In this document: piece after piece, positions 34,561 through 45,910 of the stretch
Position numbering within the stretch: the stretch's first letter is position 1
Layout: each line of letters starts with the position of its first letter
DNA from: Angiostrongylus vasorum
Lineage: Eukaryota; Nematoda; Chromadorea; Rhabditida; Metastrongylidae
DNA: 64,000 nt
Direction: 5' to 3'
Assembly (NCBI GenBank): GCA_018806985.1
Contig: JADANN010000197.1
Span: 2,333,001-2,397,000, forward strand
The notes under the pieces: generated by a model
Seen by the model: the letters and a program-made list of their open reading frames with translations, nothing else
What the model was told of the DNA's origin: nothing
Databases searched by the model: none
Position numbers and translations under genes: made by a program

Positions 34561-37500
34561 CCATGTTTTCTGGGTAACGGAGTGCGGAGGTTCATCCCTC
34601 TGACAAGGTATTCCATCCTGAGAAGGAGTCCGACGTTTCCACCCGGAAGGCCAGTTAACAGTAAACCACTGTCAGGAATCACTGCCGTCTTAGTATGAAA
34701 TTAGTCGCAAGGTGGCAAACCTCTCTCTGATCCACCTGGGTCGGCGTGCGCCTGTTGACGACATGACGAAGGCCTCCGCTAGGCTGACCTCCGGACTCTA
34801 GGAGAACACATGGGCTCAACCAGCAATACCAGTGAGAGACGATCAAATTTTTTGGTTGCACATGACGTCATTGGAAATGGACAAAATGAGCAAGGCGACG
34901 ACGTACCATGGACAGTGCTTCTTGCTGTACACTTATAACACAAGAACAGTCTTAGACGCTGAGCATTACGCTCTTCTTTAAGTCGCTGGCTGCACCAATT
35001 CCAAATAATCGCTCTAGAAGATACGAAAAGCAGGAGGACCGAAATACGCTAATTAGTTGACGGAAGGAACCCTTGTTATACATGGAGAGAAATTCCTGTT
35101 ACAAATGGTCGAAGCGTTGGAATCGTTGTAAACCCGTGTGTTCTCGCTCTTATCACCTCGTAAGAGCTCCTATCACCTCATTTGCACATTCTTCGTTCCC
35201 AAGTTCCACATCAAAAGAAAAAATCAGCAGATCAACTGCTGCTACTCAACAACTTGTTGAACTGATGAAAGCGAAGTAGATGCGTTCTACAACCAATTGG
35301 AGGTAGCCTATAACGAAAACAATGGAAAACGAAAAGGCCTATAAAATCATTACTGAAGACTTCGATGTCAGATTAGGAGCGGTCAACGAAAAAGAATGCG
35401 AGACATGAAAACTTTGGAATAGATGCTCGCAGCACGTCTCTTCCATGGAAATTCATTTTTCGAGGATAAGGATAATAAAGGATAAAGCTCTTGGCGGTGA
35501 TCAATCCCTAAAGAATGCGCCATGCATTCGACTTCATTAAGTATCGTTGGAGCTGATTCAATGCATATCAGGCCTTTACAATGACTCGCGGTGGCATACC
35601 AATATATCGAGCCAGTGCTGCTATCCTCCCGGGCAAGTCTGGTACCAATTTGCCGACCCTGGAGGGATGAAAGGCTTGGTGGATCGTGGGCGCGGGATCG
35701 ATTCCACGTGTGTGTCGCAGTGGCGTTTCCAAGCACTGCGCCACACGCGCCCATTTTTCCCATTTTTCGAGAAGAAAGAAAATAGCTGATGGACCTGGGA
35801 TCACAATAAAGGAACGACCCTTGTTGAAATCGATGACATTCTCGTGAACAGAAGATGATATCTCTTTGACACATCAGTGGTGCAACCGTTTTACACTGAG
35901 TCTGTTCATCGCCTTCCCTGTGCAGAGATCTTTTTTTCAACCACAAGCTGAAAACGAACTCTAGTCATTGTCCAATAAGAGCAAAACAAGTCGCTTATGA
36001 CAAGAATATTTTCAGTAAAATTCTCACCTCACATGACTGGCAGGTAAATGAAGATCGAATCGAGGACTACAAGCTTCTTGTGGAGGGACCCAAAACTTGT
36101 GCTGAACCGTTTTTGTTCTTCAAAAAAAAAGTTATGACAGCGTCTCTATCGCTGCTGAGAAGTTGTTTGAAAAGAAAAAAGAGAATGAAGTTTGATTTTA
36201 TCGTAACAAATTTAACACAGGTGATAACAAATGCCAACTGTAGATCTTTGCAATAGGATACGTCGGTATAGACAGAGAAAGTTAGTGGAAAGGCCCAAAA
36301 ACGGTCTAGTCTGGAAAGGTGCTGTCGAGACTTTTCCGACTGTAGTTTTACGCTATCCGCTCTGATAAACGAAGAAACTATCAGTACATCCCGTATGATA
36401 TGGAATTGATAACAGAAATGTTTCATACCAGTGTTTTCCGCTCCAAAGCCCTTGTCTTGGATCCCGAAACCTCGCAAGTGAAAACTGCTACATATTCTAC
36501 CCATTGATGTTCGAGTTGGCATAGAAACCAAGAAGAGAGGCACAGCCCTAGCGCCCTAATATAGCTGATTTTCTTAGAGCTGATGGTCACAAATTACATG
36601 TACTCCTCGCAGCCCACATGACACCTTGCCGTCAGAAAGAAAAGTCCCAGACCAGTTCAGGACATGGCGTACGGTCGTCTTACCCATGAAAAAATGACCG
36701 AGGGGATCTTTGCAACTATCGTCCAGTATTCTTGTTAAGTTTACTCTGGAAGCTCTTCACGAAAAATTGTCTTTTTGCGAATATCGAAGAACTTGGGTGA
36801 GACACAACCAGTTGAGAAAGCAGAATTCCGGCAAGGATTCTGCTGCATGGACTACACTCACATCGTACCGTATAAGTGGTCATAGAAATCTGTTGGAGCT
36901 ACCATCTATCCTTTCCGAATCTTTATCGACTCCGAGAAAGCGTTTTACATCGTTGAAACGAATGCAGTCCTACCAGCGCTCGTCGACCAAAGAGTGGACC
37001 CGTCCTTTATGCAAACAGTAGCAGACCGTTGTCGGACCTCGAGCACAAATGTACAGCTTATTCATCGACACCTTGCCATACCATACAATGAGGGGTTCGA
37101 CAAAGCGACGCAATATCGTCAATTGTTTACTGCTGCATTCCAGTGGATAACGAAGTCACGCAATTTCGATAAGAAAGGCATACGTATCGATGGAAAAAAT
37201 CCTTCCACATCTTCGTTTTACAGATGATATCGTGATCTTTTCGAATAGTACCAGTGAAGCAAAGACGATACTCAATGAACTCAATGAAGCAGGAAAAATG
37301 ATTGGACTGAGCAAAACAGGCCGACAACCCAGCTTATAAAGAAACCATGGTGCGAAGGATAACTAATCGAAGTGGATGAATGTCTGATCACAGGGATCAC
37401 CTCGTAAGTTTATCTTGGACGCCCATTGAACATGAGAACATGAATAAGAAATCAGGGGAGAAGAAAGAAAGCAGCTTATGCCGCATTCGAGCGATTCGAA

Positions 37501-38090
37501 AACACCACCGACCAACTAACGGGCCCAAACCTCCGCGCTAAGCTTTTCAATTCAACAATCCTTCCAGCGCTCTCTTACGTAACAGGGACAAGGGTTGATC
37601 CTTTAACCATGTTAAGAATTCGCCACCTACATGACACTTGAACGATGCCTTCTGAAGTTTAACCAGCGCTCGCAATGTCTAGCTAGAATTCGCGGCTGAA
37701 ATATCCGGAGCCTATTCTATCTTTGGCATCAGGAAAATCTATACAAATAGCGAGAAACGGATGGGCTGGTTACATAGGAGGAAGAACAGATGACAAATGA
37801 ACGAAAAAAAAACGGTGGAATGGACTGCAGCAGAATGCATGCGTCTTCTCGGACGACTATCTATACAATGGGCTACTTGCTTATGGCTCACGTCAACAAT
37901 CCGCTTTCGCAACTGGGAACGATCTCGGGATCGCAGAGCGTGCCCTGGGGATGTCGCTGTGATCAAAGCAGATCATCACCATGGGTAACGATTGCGCGAG
38001 GGAGGAACGAATGGGAAAGTATGCTGGGGCGTATGCTAACCGCGAAGACTGGCCATCTAAGTATCCAAGTACGACATATTGAAAAGAAAG
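34560..38090 (+). mobile_element. RTE-type retrotransposon, plus strand, decayed copy 1
   Basis: Starts with the RTE-5'-like block (34600-34850), then endonuclease remains (about 34900-35290, ending QQLVELMKAK), then reverse transcriptase in shifting frames (VDPSFMQTVADRCRT, 36994 on; DDIVIFSNSTSEA near 37225; LNELNEAGKMIGL near 37275) and the C-terminal region to about 38080. Many stops and frameshifts. A SINE interrupts it at 35465. It belongs to a different RTE subfamily from the 20.5 and 57.7 kb minus copies and matches 55520-57570. Confidence 0.75.
35465..35760 (-). mobile_element. SINE inserted in RTE copy 1, with target-site duplication
   Basis: Flanked by the exact 11-bp repeat CATTTTTCGAG at 35454-35464 and 35761-35771. 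The homologous RTE copy at 56322-56335 keeps the uninterrupted target ('cattttt' then 'cgagaagaaag'), so insertion happened after the two RTE copies separated. Complete head and tail. Confidence 0.92.
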
Positions 38091-38857
38091 ATTTCGTCTT
38101 TCATCACTTCCTCTTTGACCACCTTTGGTAGTCAGCTGCGAAAAAAACTACTGATGAGCCAAATGAATGTGAGCACGTTGAAAACTGTGCTCGGGCAGAC
38201 CTCAAAACATCACTACCACATAGAAGGAAAGACGAGGAAACAGAGCGATGAACGGCGTAGAAAACACACGGCGCCCGCATAATAGAAAGAATGAGAAAGA
38301 GGGAGAGAGAGAGAGAGGTATGAAAAAGGGAAAGCAGAAGTTGTGTATTTAAATGTGTTGTACGTAAGAACACAAATTTGTCCGATTTTGAATGAATTAA
38401 TGTACTAATGTAATTACATACGAAAAGTAAAAAGGGAAATTAGCACGCAGAGTGTGGATAGAAGGAGAGCTTTCCTTCTTCTCTATCAAATCGATAAAGT
38501 TATTCCAAGAAGCCCAGAGTTTCAGCGAAGAACACCTGCGCTTGTTTTAATTTTCTTCTCTCTGAAAAGAATTATGAGTTCCAAAGAATTTTTTTCGAAA
38601 GTTCTCGATTAATGTAAAGAGCCATTGGAGTTGAATATTTATAAATGACTGTTGAGGTTCTCTTAACTTCACAGGTGCAAGTATTTGAAAAATTAGTCGA
38701 AAATGGTGACAAAAAAAATCACCAAGGACCATTTGAACTTAAAACTTGAGTTGTTAAAATCGGACTAAGCATCACTTTCGATCAACACCATGTGATGTAA
38801 GAACTTATGTTACAATTGGTAAAAGACTTCAGTAAGTCTTTTTTTATGTGTTACTAT
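38091..38857. other. No gene; GA-rich simple repeat near 38290
   Basis: 38287-38318 is an interrupted GA tract ('gagaaagagggagagagaga'). The rest is AT-rich and I see no exon or known repeat in it. Confidence 0.4.
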
Positions 38858-39144
38858 GAAAAAACAAGAGGATAAAGCTCTCGGCGCTGATCAATCTCTG
38901 AGGGATGAGCCATGCATTGGACTTCATTAAGTATCGTTGAAGGTGATTGAATGCATATCTGGCCTTTGCATTGACTCGCAGTGGCATACCGATGTATCGA
39001 GTCAGTGCTACTATCCTCCCAGACTAGTCTGGTACCAATTTGCCGACTTCGGAGGGATGGAGAGCTTGGTGCGCCGTGGGGGGCGGGGTTCGATCCCACG
39101 CGTGTTTTGCAGAGCACCTCCGACCACTGCACCACATGCGCCCC
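38858..39144 (-). mobile_element. SINE copy with exact 13-bp target-site duplication
   Basis: Tail first ('gaggataaagctctcggcgc'), then body, then the tRNA-like head ('cgaccactgcaccacatgcg'). Flanked by TATGTGTTACTAT at 38845-38857 and 39145-39157, which fixes both borders. Confidence 0.92.
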
Positions 39145-39367
39145 TATGTGTTACTATATTATAGACATTTAGAGAAAACTAGACTTGCATTTGCTTTGAA
39201 ATAATTAAATTTGAATCTACTTGGCGATCTTTGGTTTGTTGTGCAATGGTTACTTCGCCAAGAAAAAATGATTAAAAAAAATTGAACAAATGGACTAGTC
39301 AAGAGACTAAAGTTATGTATCCTTTCCTTGATAAGCTTACAAGGGGTTGATAAGCATTTTTTACTCG

Positions 39368-39404
39368 GGTATCGTCTTGACGTCTTTGTCTTCATCAGAG
39401 CCGA
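39368..39404 (-). ncRNA. Hammerhead-like core, left arm of 39.4 kb palindrome
   Basis: On the minus strand: GGCT, then CTGATGA (the textbook CUGAUGA box), a short GAC/GTC stem, then AAGACG in place of GAAACG. The first box is perfect and the second is degraded. Confidence 0.35.
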
Positions 39405-39724
39405 CGATCTGATTCGATAGTCCACGGTTGTTCTCCGTCTCGATGTGGTGTCATCGCCTTCGTATCTAGCTTTATCTGACTCTGCGGACAATCTCTCGAA
39501 TGAGGCATACTCACTCGGTGGTGCACATTTACGCAGAATTCTGATGGTTGTTAGTAGTGATTGTCCGGTGATAGTATCTTGTTTATCCCGGGCAATCTAT
39601 CTTGCAGAAGTTGATATCATTATCAGCTAGCAGAGATTGTCCGCTGAGGAAGACACAACCCGATACGAAGGCGAAGACGCCACATTGAGACGAAGAACAA
39701 CCGTGGACTATCGGAGTCGGATCG

Positions 39725-39763
39725 TCCGCTCCGATGAAGGCGAAGACGTCGAAACGTTAGCCG
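39725..39763 (+). ncRNA. Hammerhead-like core, right arm of 39.4 kb palindrome
   Basis: CCGATGA (one change from CUGAUGA), then GGCG-AAGA-CGTC (a 4-bp stem with one G-U pair), then GAAA, CGTT and AGCC. The paired stem II with different bases from the PLE-B family suggests structure-preserving change. Confidence 0.4.
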
Positions 39764-39795
39764 AGTAAAAACTGCTTATAAATCCCATGTAACTT

Positions 39796-40226
39796 ATCAA
39801 AGAAAGAATACATATTGATTAGTCATGCCGAGGTTAAAGGAAAGTCGGTTTGGAATATTGTCATTGCTCTAAAGCTATGTGTTAAAATTATATTTAATTA
39901 AGTGGTTAGATTACTGTGATTAAAGTAAGTAAAAAAAGCGATAAAATCAGCGTAGTTGTGGTACGGTAGAAGTCACAACGTCTCGACTCTCACAGCTTCT
40001 CTCCGCTTCACTCTTTTCTCTGTTTGCTCTCTGCCTCCATGAACTCAATCATCCTTCTATATATTGCTGTGAAACAACGATTTTTTCATGTTCGATAACA
40101 GTCGAACACTACTACAGAAGCTTTCAAAAACTTTGTGGAGATTTCTTCGTTTAATTGGACCTCTAGTGGTTGTTGTTTGGGAACGTCCAATGTCAGCGGT
40201 GATAACACACCAGTGGTAACATAGTA
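39796..40226. other. No gene or repeat recognised
   Basis: A short AT-rich spacer between the palindrome and the PLE copy. The only notable point is the 34-bp stretch at its end (40227-40260), which is repeated after the PLE at 41761-41794. Confidence 0.4.
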
Positions 40227-40260
40227 GTTCTTCGTATTCTTGTTGAGCAGACACGAGGTG

Positions 40261-41760
40261 TTATTTTTACTCTTTATTTACGAACAAGCTGACGTTTCGG
40301 CGGATTTCGCCTTCCTCAGAGCCTGGAAAGGTCATGTTGACAGCAATCTATTCGGCCAAATACCTCCAAAACCAAACAGAGAAAACGCTGAACCAAGATT
40401 TCAATCACATTGAACACAGCTTTGCACACTCACCGCTTTCTATGAGGCTTCCACTGAGTATGTCGAGTGGAGACCAACCGCGCAGAATTCACATGGAAGC
40501 GCAATATGCCCCTCCCATCAAAATAACAGCCTTATATACTGCCCAATGTCACGCGTGATAATGAGGCATTCTTCCCTGCGGTTCATTTTCGGATTTCTGG
40601 AATTAATCCAGAACGCCTCGAGAGTTTTGCGCGCTTGTGTTCTCGATTCCTGCGCGAGGATCGTGACACGTACTTCAAAGTCCTCCCCGCTATGTCTCTG
40701 GGCCCTATGCGTGCCTAGTGGGGTATTTGGTTTACGTTTGCCGACTAGGTGTTCTTTTTATGCGGACACAGAGGGGTCTGCCCGTTTCGCCAATGTATTC
40801 GTCTCCGCACGTCTTACAGGAGATCAGATAAACTGTACCCGAGCTCATGCAATCACCGTCTCTACCATTAGGGCAAACTATGCAATTTTTCGTTGCACAT
40901 AGACGGTCATATAGGCGGTTACGAACTAGTTGGCGCCTAAGATTACTCGGTGGCATTTCAACTACGTTTATCGAATTCTCTAGACCCGCCCTTCTTAAGC
41001 AGCGTTTTATAGCTGCACTTACATCATTTGAGATGAAGGGTAGGATAAACGGGACCATTTTATCGCTAGAGTTGTCGTTTGGAGGCCTAGGATTTTCCTC
41101 TACACCTGTCCCGAGCTACAGTTTCGTTGCCTTTAGAAATGGCTAATTGCCGCGCCAAGTTCCGGGACTCCTCTCTCTGCTCTCTTCCCGTGCACACGTT
41201 GGTTGCTGTTCGAAACATGTTTCTTGCCAGCGCCCTTTTTCGTGTGAGAGGGGTGAGAGGAGAGGTAATGAACCAAGATGTTTTTTATTACTTGGATTTC
41301 GGTACCACTTCGTAATGTAGCCATTTTCTGACAGGCTAATTTGGACGTTCAGGAATGGAAGCCAGTTTTCTTTCGGTTTCTCTCGGGTGAACTTGATATA
41401 CTCTGACTGTTCATTCAACAACTCGAAACATTTGCCCATTTCCTCTTGTGTTGAGCAAAGGACAAAACAGTCTTCTATATATCTACAGTAGAGTAGCGGC
41501 CCGAGATCGATCACCGGTGCTGCTATCTTAGACATAAACGCAATGGCCAGGCTTGGTGCCAGTCGTTGTCCCATTGCCGGAGCGTAGTACTTTCCGGACC
41601 ATCTGAAGATTGAGCAACTCAAGCATTCTTTTAAGAGTGCCATCAACTGCTCTATCTTGAAGCCATACATGTTTATTTGATGATGGAACTAGAAGAAACA
41701 CATACCTGTTTTAATAAATCCCACTTCCGATTTTCTATTAACCTCGGCATCGATCAAGTA
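40261..41760 (-). mobile_element. Penelope-like element, 5'-truncated, RT plus GIY-YIG
   Basis: The minus strand encodes the second half of a PLE polyprotein. The RT part (about 41143-41670) has MGQRLAPSLAIAFMSK, then LLYCRYIEDCF, then ENWLPFLNVQISLSE and KWYRNPSNKK. The nuclease part (40732-41058) has CIVCPNGRDGDCMSSGTVY, LISCKTCGDEYIGETGR and PLCVRI, the GIY-YIG fold with its Cys-rich linker. The RT catalytic box is YIED instead of YIDD, a likely loss of activity, and the two parts are in different frames. Direct repeats of 34 bp (40227-40260, 41761-41794; about two mismatches) bound the insertion. Confidence 0.85.
40286..40326 (-). ncRNA. Hammerhead-ribozyme-like core, best-preserved copy
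   Basis: Minus strand, in order: GGCT (stem I), CTGAGGA, unpaired A, GGCG-AAATC-CGCC (stem II and loop), GAAA, CGTC, AGC (stem I return). Stem III is only the self-complementary ACGT, too short for a hairpin but able to pair between two copies, which would suit a dimeric hammerhead. It sits at the 3' end of the PLE. Confidence 0.55.
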
Positions 41761-41794
41761 ATTCTTCGTATTCTTGTTGAGCAAACACGAGGTG

Positions 41795-42955
41795 AACAAC
41801 ACCAGGTGAATTTCGGAAAGCTCTATGCTCTAGAACGGAACAGATTTATTCGTCGAATATTTATGAAAGTTGCACTTTAGTGGTTAATAAGAAGGGAAAT
41901 AATTTGAGATATTGCCCTTTTTCTCAGGCACTTTAAATAATTGCTGACTAACATGAAGTCTGCGACAGTTGCCCTTTAGTTATAAAGAAATCAAGAAACG
42001 TAAACATTGTTGCTAAAACCTTTCTGATCAACACCGATATTATGAAAATCGCTGCTTAGAGAAATGGAGAGTTCGGATCTCATCGTAGTGAACAGAATCG
42101 CCAGCTCAGAAGGAATATCGAATCATTTTCGAAATAGGAAAACCGTACGAATATCGATGTCTGAGGGAATAGAAGCGTTGGAAGATGTAATATTAGTGAG
42201 CACGGACATCTGTAATGCGCAGTTGGACCATTCCGGAAAATTAGGGCCACATGAACGAAAATTCTAGGATAAATGAAGTGAAATCTTCCGACAGGACAGT
42301 TCAAATGACAATGAACAAAATCACGATTGGATTACTCTGAAGATGGGTGCGTTTCGGATAAATATCAGGTCCACATTGTTGCCAGCGAGTTCTTCCACAT
42401 CCATCTGAAACGACCTGTTGACAGAGAGCTTTCGCAAGAAGAAAAGACGTCATCAGAGAAAATCTTTTACCCCCAACGATCGTGAAAATAATTATCTTCA
42501 CAATGAAGCGCCATATTTACCGAAATATAGAAGAATTTGAAAACTTAAGATAACAGTTTTTCCTACAAAGAAATACGGGCTTTCAAATTCCTGAATGCAC
42601 CTAGAAAACAGCGACAAAATCTTTCAAACAAAGAGGCTGTTTTAGAACAAACACATCTTTTTTAACTCAACGACGTCGTATGTGCAGAGACGGTTCGAGG
42701 TGCAGTTAGAACTAGGTATGAGTTAGGGAAGTATGTGGATCAACGTTTAGCCGAAACTCAAAAGAGATCACTATCATTTCGAAAACGACTGCTTTAAACG
42801 CTCTTCAGTGCAATGAGCGGCGCTGAGTTAAAGTACCGCCCTCATCTACTCAAGCCTATCTGTCTGTTAAGAACATTGACAGAAATTTATATTTCTGTGG
42901 ACAAATGTAGGGATTTTTATCCCTTGAATGATAGTAAATAAGAAACTGTTATGAT
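41795..42955. other. No gene or repeat recognised
   Basis: Open frames on both strands (for example 42064-42267, +) look random and lack splice context. Nothing here matches the repeat families found elsewhere. Confidence 0.35.
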
Positions 42956-42969
42956 TGTGCAATAATAAA

Positions 42970-43212
42970 TAAGAAGGATGAAGCTCTCGACATTGGTCAA
43001 TACCTGAGAGATGCGCCATGCATTCGACTTCATTAAGTATCGTTGGAGGTGATTGAATACCTATTTGGCTTTCACAGCAACTCGCGGTGCCTACCGATGT
43101 ATTATGCTAATGCTGCTATCACCCCGGAGGGATGGAAGGCCAGAGGCGCGGGGATCGATCCCATGTGTGTGTTGCAGGGCGCCTACGACCACTGCGCCAC
43201 GCTCGCTGTCGT
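42970..43212 (-). mobile_element. SINE copy with internal deletion
   Basis: Tail 'gaaggatgaagctctcgaca', head 'cgaccactgcgccacgctcg'. About 45 bp between 'gctgctatcacc' and 'ccggagggatgg' are missing compared with full copies. Flanks 'gtgcaataata' and 'gtgcaacaataa' look like a target-site duplication. Confidence 0.8.
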
Positions 43213-43350
43213 GCAACAATAACAACCGTCAGTTCTGCAGTAATTCCAAAGACCATCTTATTATTCTCAGCAATGATCGTTGATTCACAGTTTTCTTGAT
43301 GGGCAGTCATGCAGTTGTTATTACACTATTTGCTCACAATAATCGATGGA

Positions 43351-43643
43351 TCGACGAAAGGGGCGTGTGGCGCAGTTGTTGGAGGCGCCACTGCGACGCG
43401 CACGTGGAATCGATCCCCGCGCCCATGACCCACCAAGCCCTCCATCCATCTGGTGTCGGCGAATTGGTACCAGACTTGTCTGGGAGGATAGCAACACTAG
43501 CTCGATACATCGGCAGGCCACCGCGAATCATTGTGAAGGCCAGATATGCATTTAATGACCTCCAACGATACTTAATGAAGTCGAATGCATGGTGCATCCC
43601 TCAGGGATTGACCAAGGGCGGGAGCTTCATCCTTTTATCCTTT
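43351..43643 (+). mobile_element. SINE copy with exact 10-bp target-site duplication
   Basis: AATCGATGGA at 43341-43350 and 43644-43653 bounds the copy (a few extra bases precede the head). The A box is TGGCGCAGTTG and the B-box region 'ggaatcgatccccgcgccc'; the tail is 'ttcatccttttatccttt'. With the minus copy 140 bp upstream it forms an inverted pair. Confidence 0.9.
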
Positions 43644-43924
43644 AATCGATGGACTTCGCTTTCTTAAGAATTTAGAAAGACCACGTTGATTGCAATCTAG
43701 TCTGACTAACACTTCCATAACCCCAACAGAAAATTCACGATGCTTAATTTTCAACTGCACTGGAATAAAACGGCTTCTTCACACACACATACAACGACTT
43801 TAATTGATCATCAACACATTATTCCACATTGATCAAACCGTACAGAGATCACATGGATGTGTAATGCACCCCTTCTTACGTTAAAACATTAATTGGAGGT
43901 ATTGCATGGGTTTCACGTGTGATA

Positions 43925-44870
43925 CCGTACCACTCCTACCTACTGTTCATTTAAGGACCCTTGGAATTTATCCAGAATGCCTCAAGGGTTTTACGCACTG
44001 AAGTTTTGGATTTCTCTGTGAAGATGTGCGCCCTATGCGTGCCTAGTGGATTATTCTTTTCCATCCTTTAGCTTATCGTTCAGGTGTTTTTTTATTTGGA
44101 CACAGAGCGGTCTATTCGTTTCGCCAATATGTTCATCCCACACGCCTTAAAAGAGTTTGGGCACACAGTAACCGAACTCATGCAGCCATCATTTCAAGAG
44201 TTAGGACAAACCATGCAGTTTTGCCGTGTTAATGGACCATCACGCAAACGGTTACGAACTAGCTGGCAGATCACCACTCGCGAATTTTTCCAGACCGGGT
44301 TTCAAGCATCGCTTTAAAGCAGTTTCTACTCGGTTAGAAAGAAAGACCATGTTAAATAGGACTTTGTTTCAATAGACTTCTCGCTTGGGAGCCACATTTT
44401 TTCCTCTACCTCTCGAAAGCCAAAAACCATTTCGTAGCCACCGGAAATGGCTATTGGTAGTGCAAAGTTCAAGGATTCTTCCTTCAGTTCTCTTCCTGTG
44501 CACACACTGTTGGCTGCTCAAGGCATGTTTCTCATGTGTGCGTGTGTGAAGAGAAAGAGGAAATCTACCGGATCAGTCTGTTTTTGCAGCTTGGCTTTCG
44601 GTATCACTTGATGTGACCAGTTCGGAATGGAACAGTTTCACCGTTCAAGAATGGAAGCTAGTTCTCCTTCAGCTTCTACCGGGCAAACTTGATGTGCTCT
44701 AACTGATCCCTCAGTAACTCTAAACAGATGTTCATCTTTTTCTTGTGTTGTGCAGATCGCAAAACAATCATCTATATATCTAGAGTGGTGGCCGAAGATC
44801 GGTTGCTGGATCAAGGATTGCATTTAGTTTACATGAACTTCAATGAAGACCGTACACAAAGCTCAACAGA
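43925..44870 (-). mobile_element. Penelope-like element, decayed minus copy
   Basis: Parallels the 40.5-41.6 kb PLE in genomic order: 'ggaatttatccagaatgcct', 'gcgtgcctagtgg', 'tcgtttcgccaatatgttca', 'accatgcagttttgccg', 'gtagccaccggaaatggcta', 'cttcctgtgcacacact'. The frame is broken throughout. The flank to its right (44880-45330) recurs at 19.8-20.5 kb, so it may be the element's 5' part. Confidence 0.65.
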
Positions 44871-45424
44871 TCACCAATTCGCCGCCATACCCGCATACGA
44901 ATCTGTTCGCCTCTATGGATGACGTTAAGAAAAACAACAAGCTGAAAAAAAGTGCTGGAACTCTGATGACATGTGAGGCTGGACCATGTGAGCATCTAAG
45001 TAAATGACATAAAAACGTATAAATAGAGTAACCTAAAAACGCAAATGAGTTATATGCGTCTCATATTCTCGCCAGTATGTTGGTTCCAGGTTATGGACTT
45101 ATGAAGGAAACTTCTGCAATCTTTGTCAACAACAACACCGTCTGCGACGTGTATGTTAATGCGATTTCTGAGGTTTGGTGACAAAAATAGCTCAATCTCT
45201 ATGAAAGTGGACAAATGGATCTCTGTTTGCTCAAACCACTTCAGTTGTAACTATCACTGTTCGCCGATGAAGCGGACAGGCTATTGGTACAAGGTGAGGC
45301 TGACCCCTCAAAAGCACATATCACAACTAACGTGAATCGCAAACCTGTCATTTCTAAAAATTGAAAAAATCTAAAAATGATCAATATTGTGCAACGTATT
45401 TCGACATGGATCTCAATGAAATCG

Positions 45425-45570
45425 TTAGAACACGGCAACCCACTAATGTCACTGGTTCGATTCCCGCACTGCACCGACTAAGCCTCAAATCCTTCCAACG
45501 TCGCTAAATTGTCATCATATCTGTACGGCAAAAACGCCAATCTGGGAAGACAATGGACTGATTGTGGTTA
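45425..45570 (+). repeat. Possible SINE-like relic
   Basis: 'tggttcgattcccgcactgc' is a good B box, followed by 'taagcctcaaatccttccaa' and 'gtcgctaaattg', in SINE order, but the match is weak. Confidence 0.3.
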
Positions 45571-45649
45571 AGATCTAATGTGTCTTAGTTGAGCTATTTC
45601 AGAATTCCGAAGAGAATTAACGCTTGCGGGTCATCATCATTTCTAGGAA

Positions 45650-45910
45650 TCATACTATGCGCAAATGGTGGCCAGTTTCAGATTTAAAATCAGCAAATCC
45701 CAGCTTAATGTCAACGTTATTAATTGCAGCCAAAACTGTTAGAACTTGCAAATATCTGCCAACAGGAAGAGGTTCTACTGCTTTACCACCGAAACCGTCT
45801 GACTTTCTGGAGCTCGCAACATAAATTTTCTTTCCAGCTTTTTTTGCTTCAAAGCCCATATTTCGAACATTAGGTAAATTAACGGACTGGATTTTGTGTA
45901 GCAGAGAATA
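45650..45910 (-). CDS. Unrecognised coding block, minus strand
   Basis: The minus frame reads LPNVRNMGFEAKKAGKKIYV, then SSRKSDGFGGKAVEPLPVGR, YLQVLTVLAAINNVDIKLGF and FKSETGHHLRIV before a stop at about 45650. The composition (Lys/Gly-rich, then a regular hydrophobic stretch) looks like real protein. An ATG with a signal-like start (MYSILTSAIFS) lies just upstream in a different frame. No family recognised; it may be the last exon of a gene or a transposon remnant. Confidence 0.35.
   Translation of the reverse strand, partial: YSLLHKIQSVNLPNVRNMGFEAKKAGKKIYVASSRKSDGFGGKAVEPLPVGRYLQVLTVLAAINNVDIKLGFADFKSETGHHLRIV

Larger units (their letters stand above)
39350..39795. repeat. Palindromic element of a second HHR-like family
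   Basis: The arms 39355-39500 and about 39640-39795 are inverted and share 'atagtccacggttgttct' (complement at 39697-39714) and 'tcgccttcgtatc' (complement at 39661-39673). The arm sequence differs from the PLE-B termini, but the same catalytic-core-like motif sits at the same relative place. No reading frame. Confidence 0.6.

Noticed and set aside
36067..36543. A 158-codon minus-strand open frame
   Set aside because: It lies antisense inside the decayed plus-strand RTE copy, and its translation has no recognisable features.
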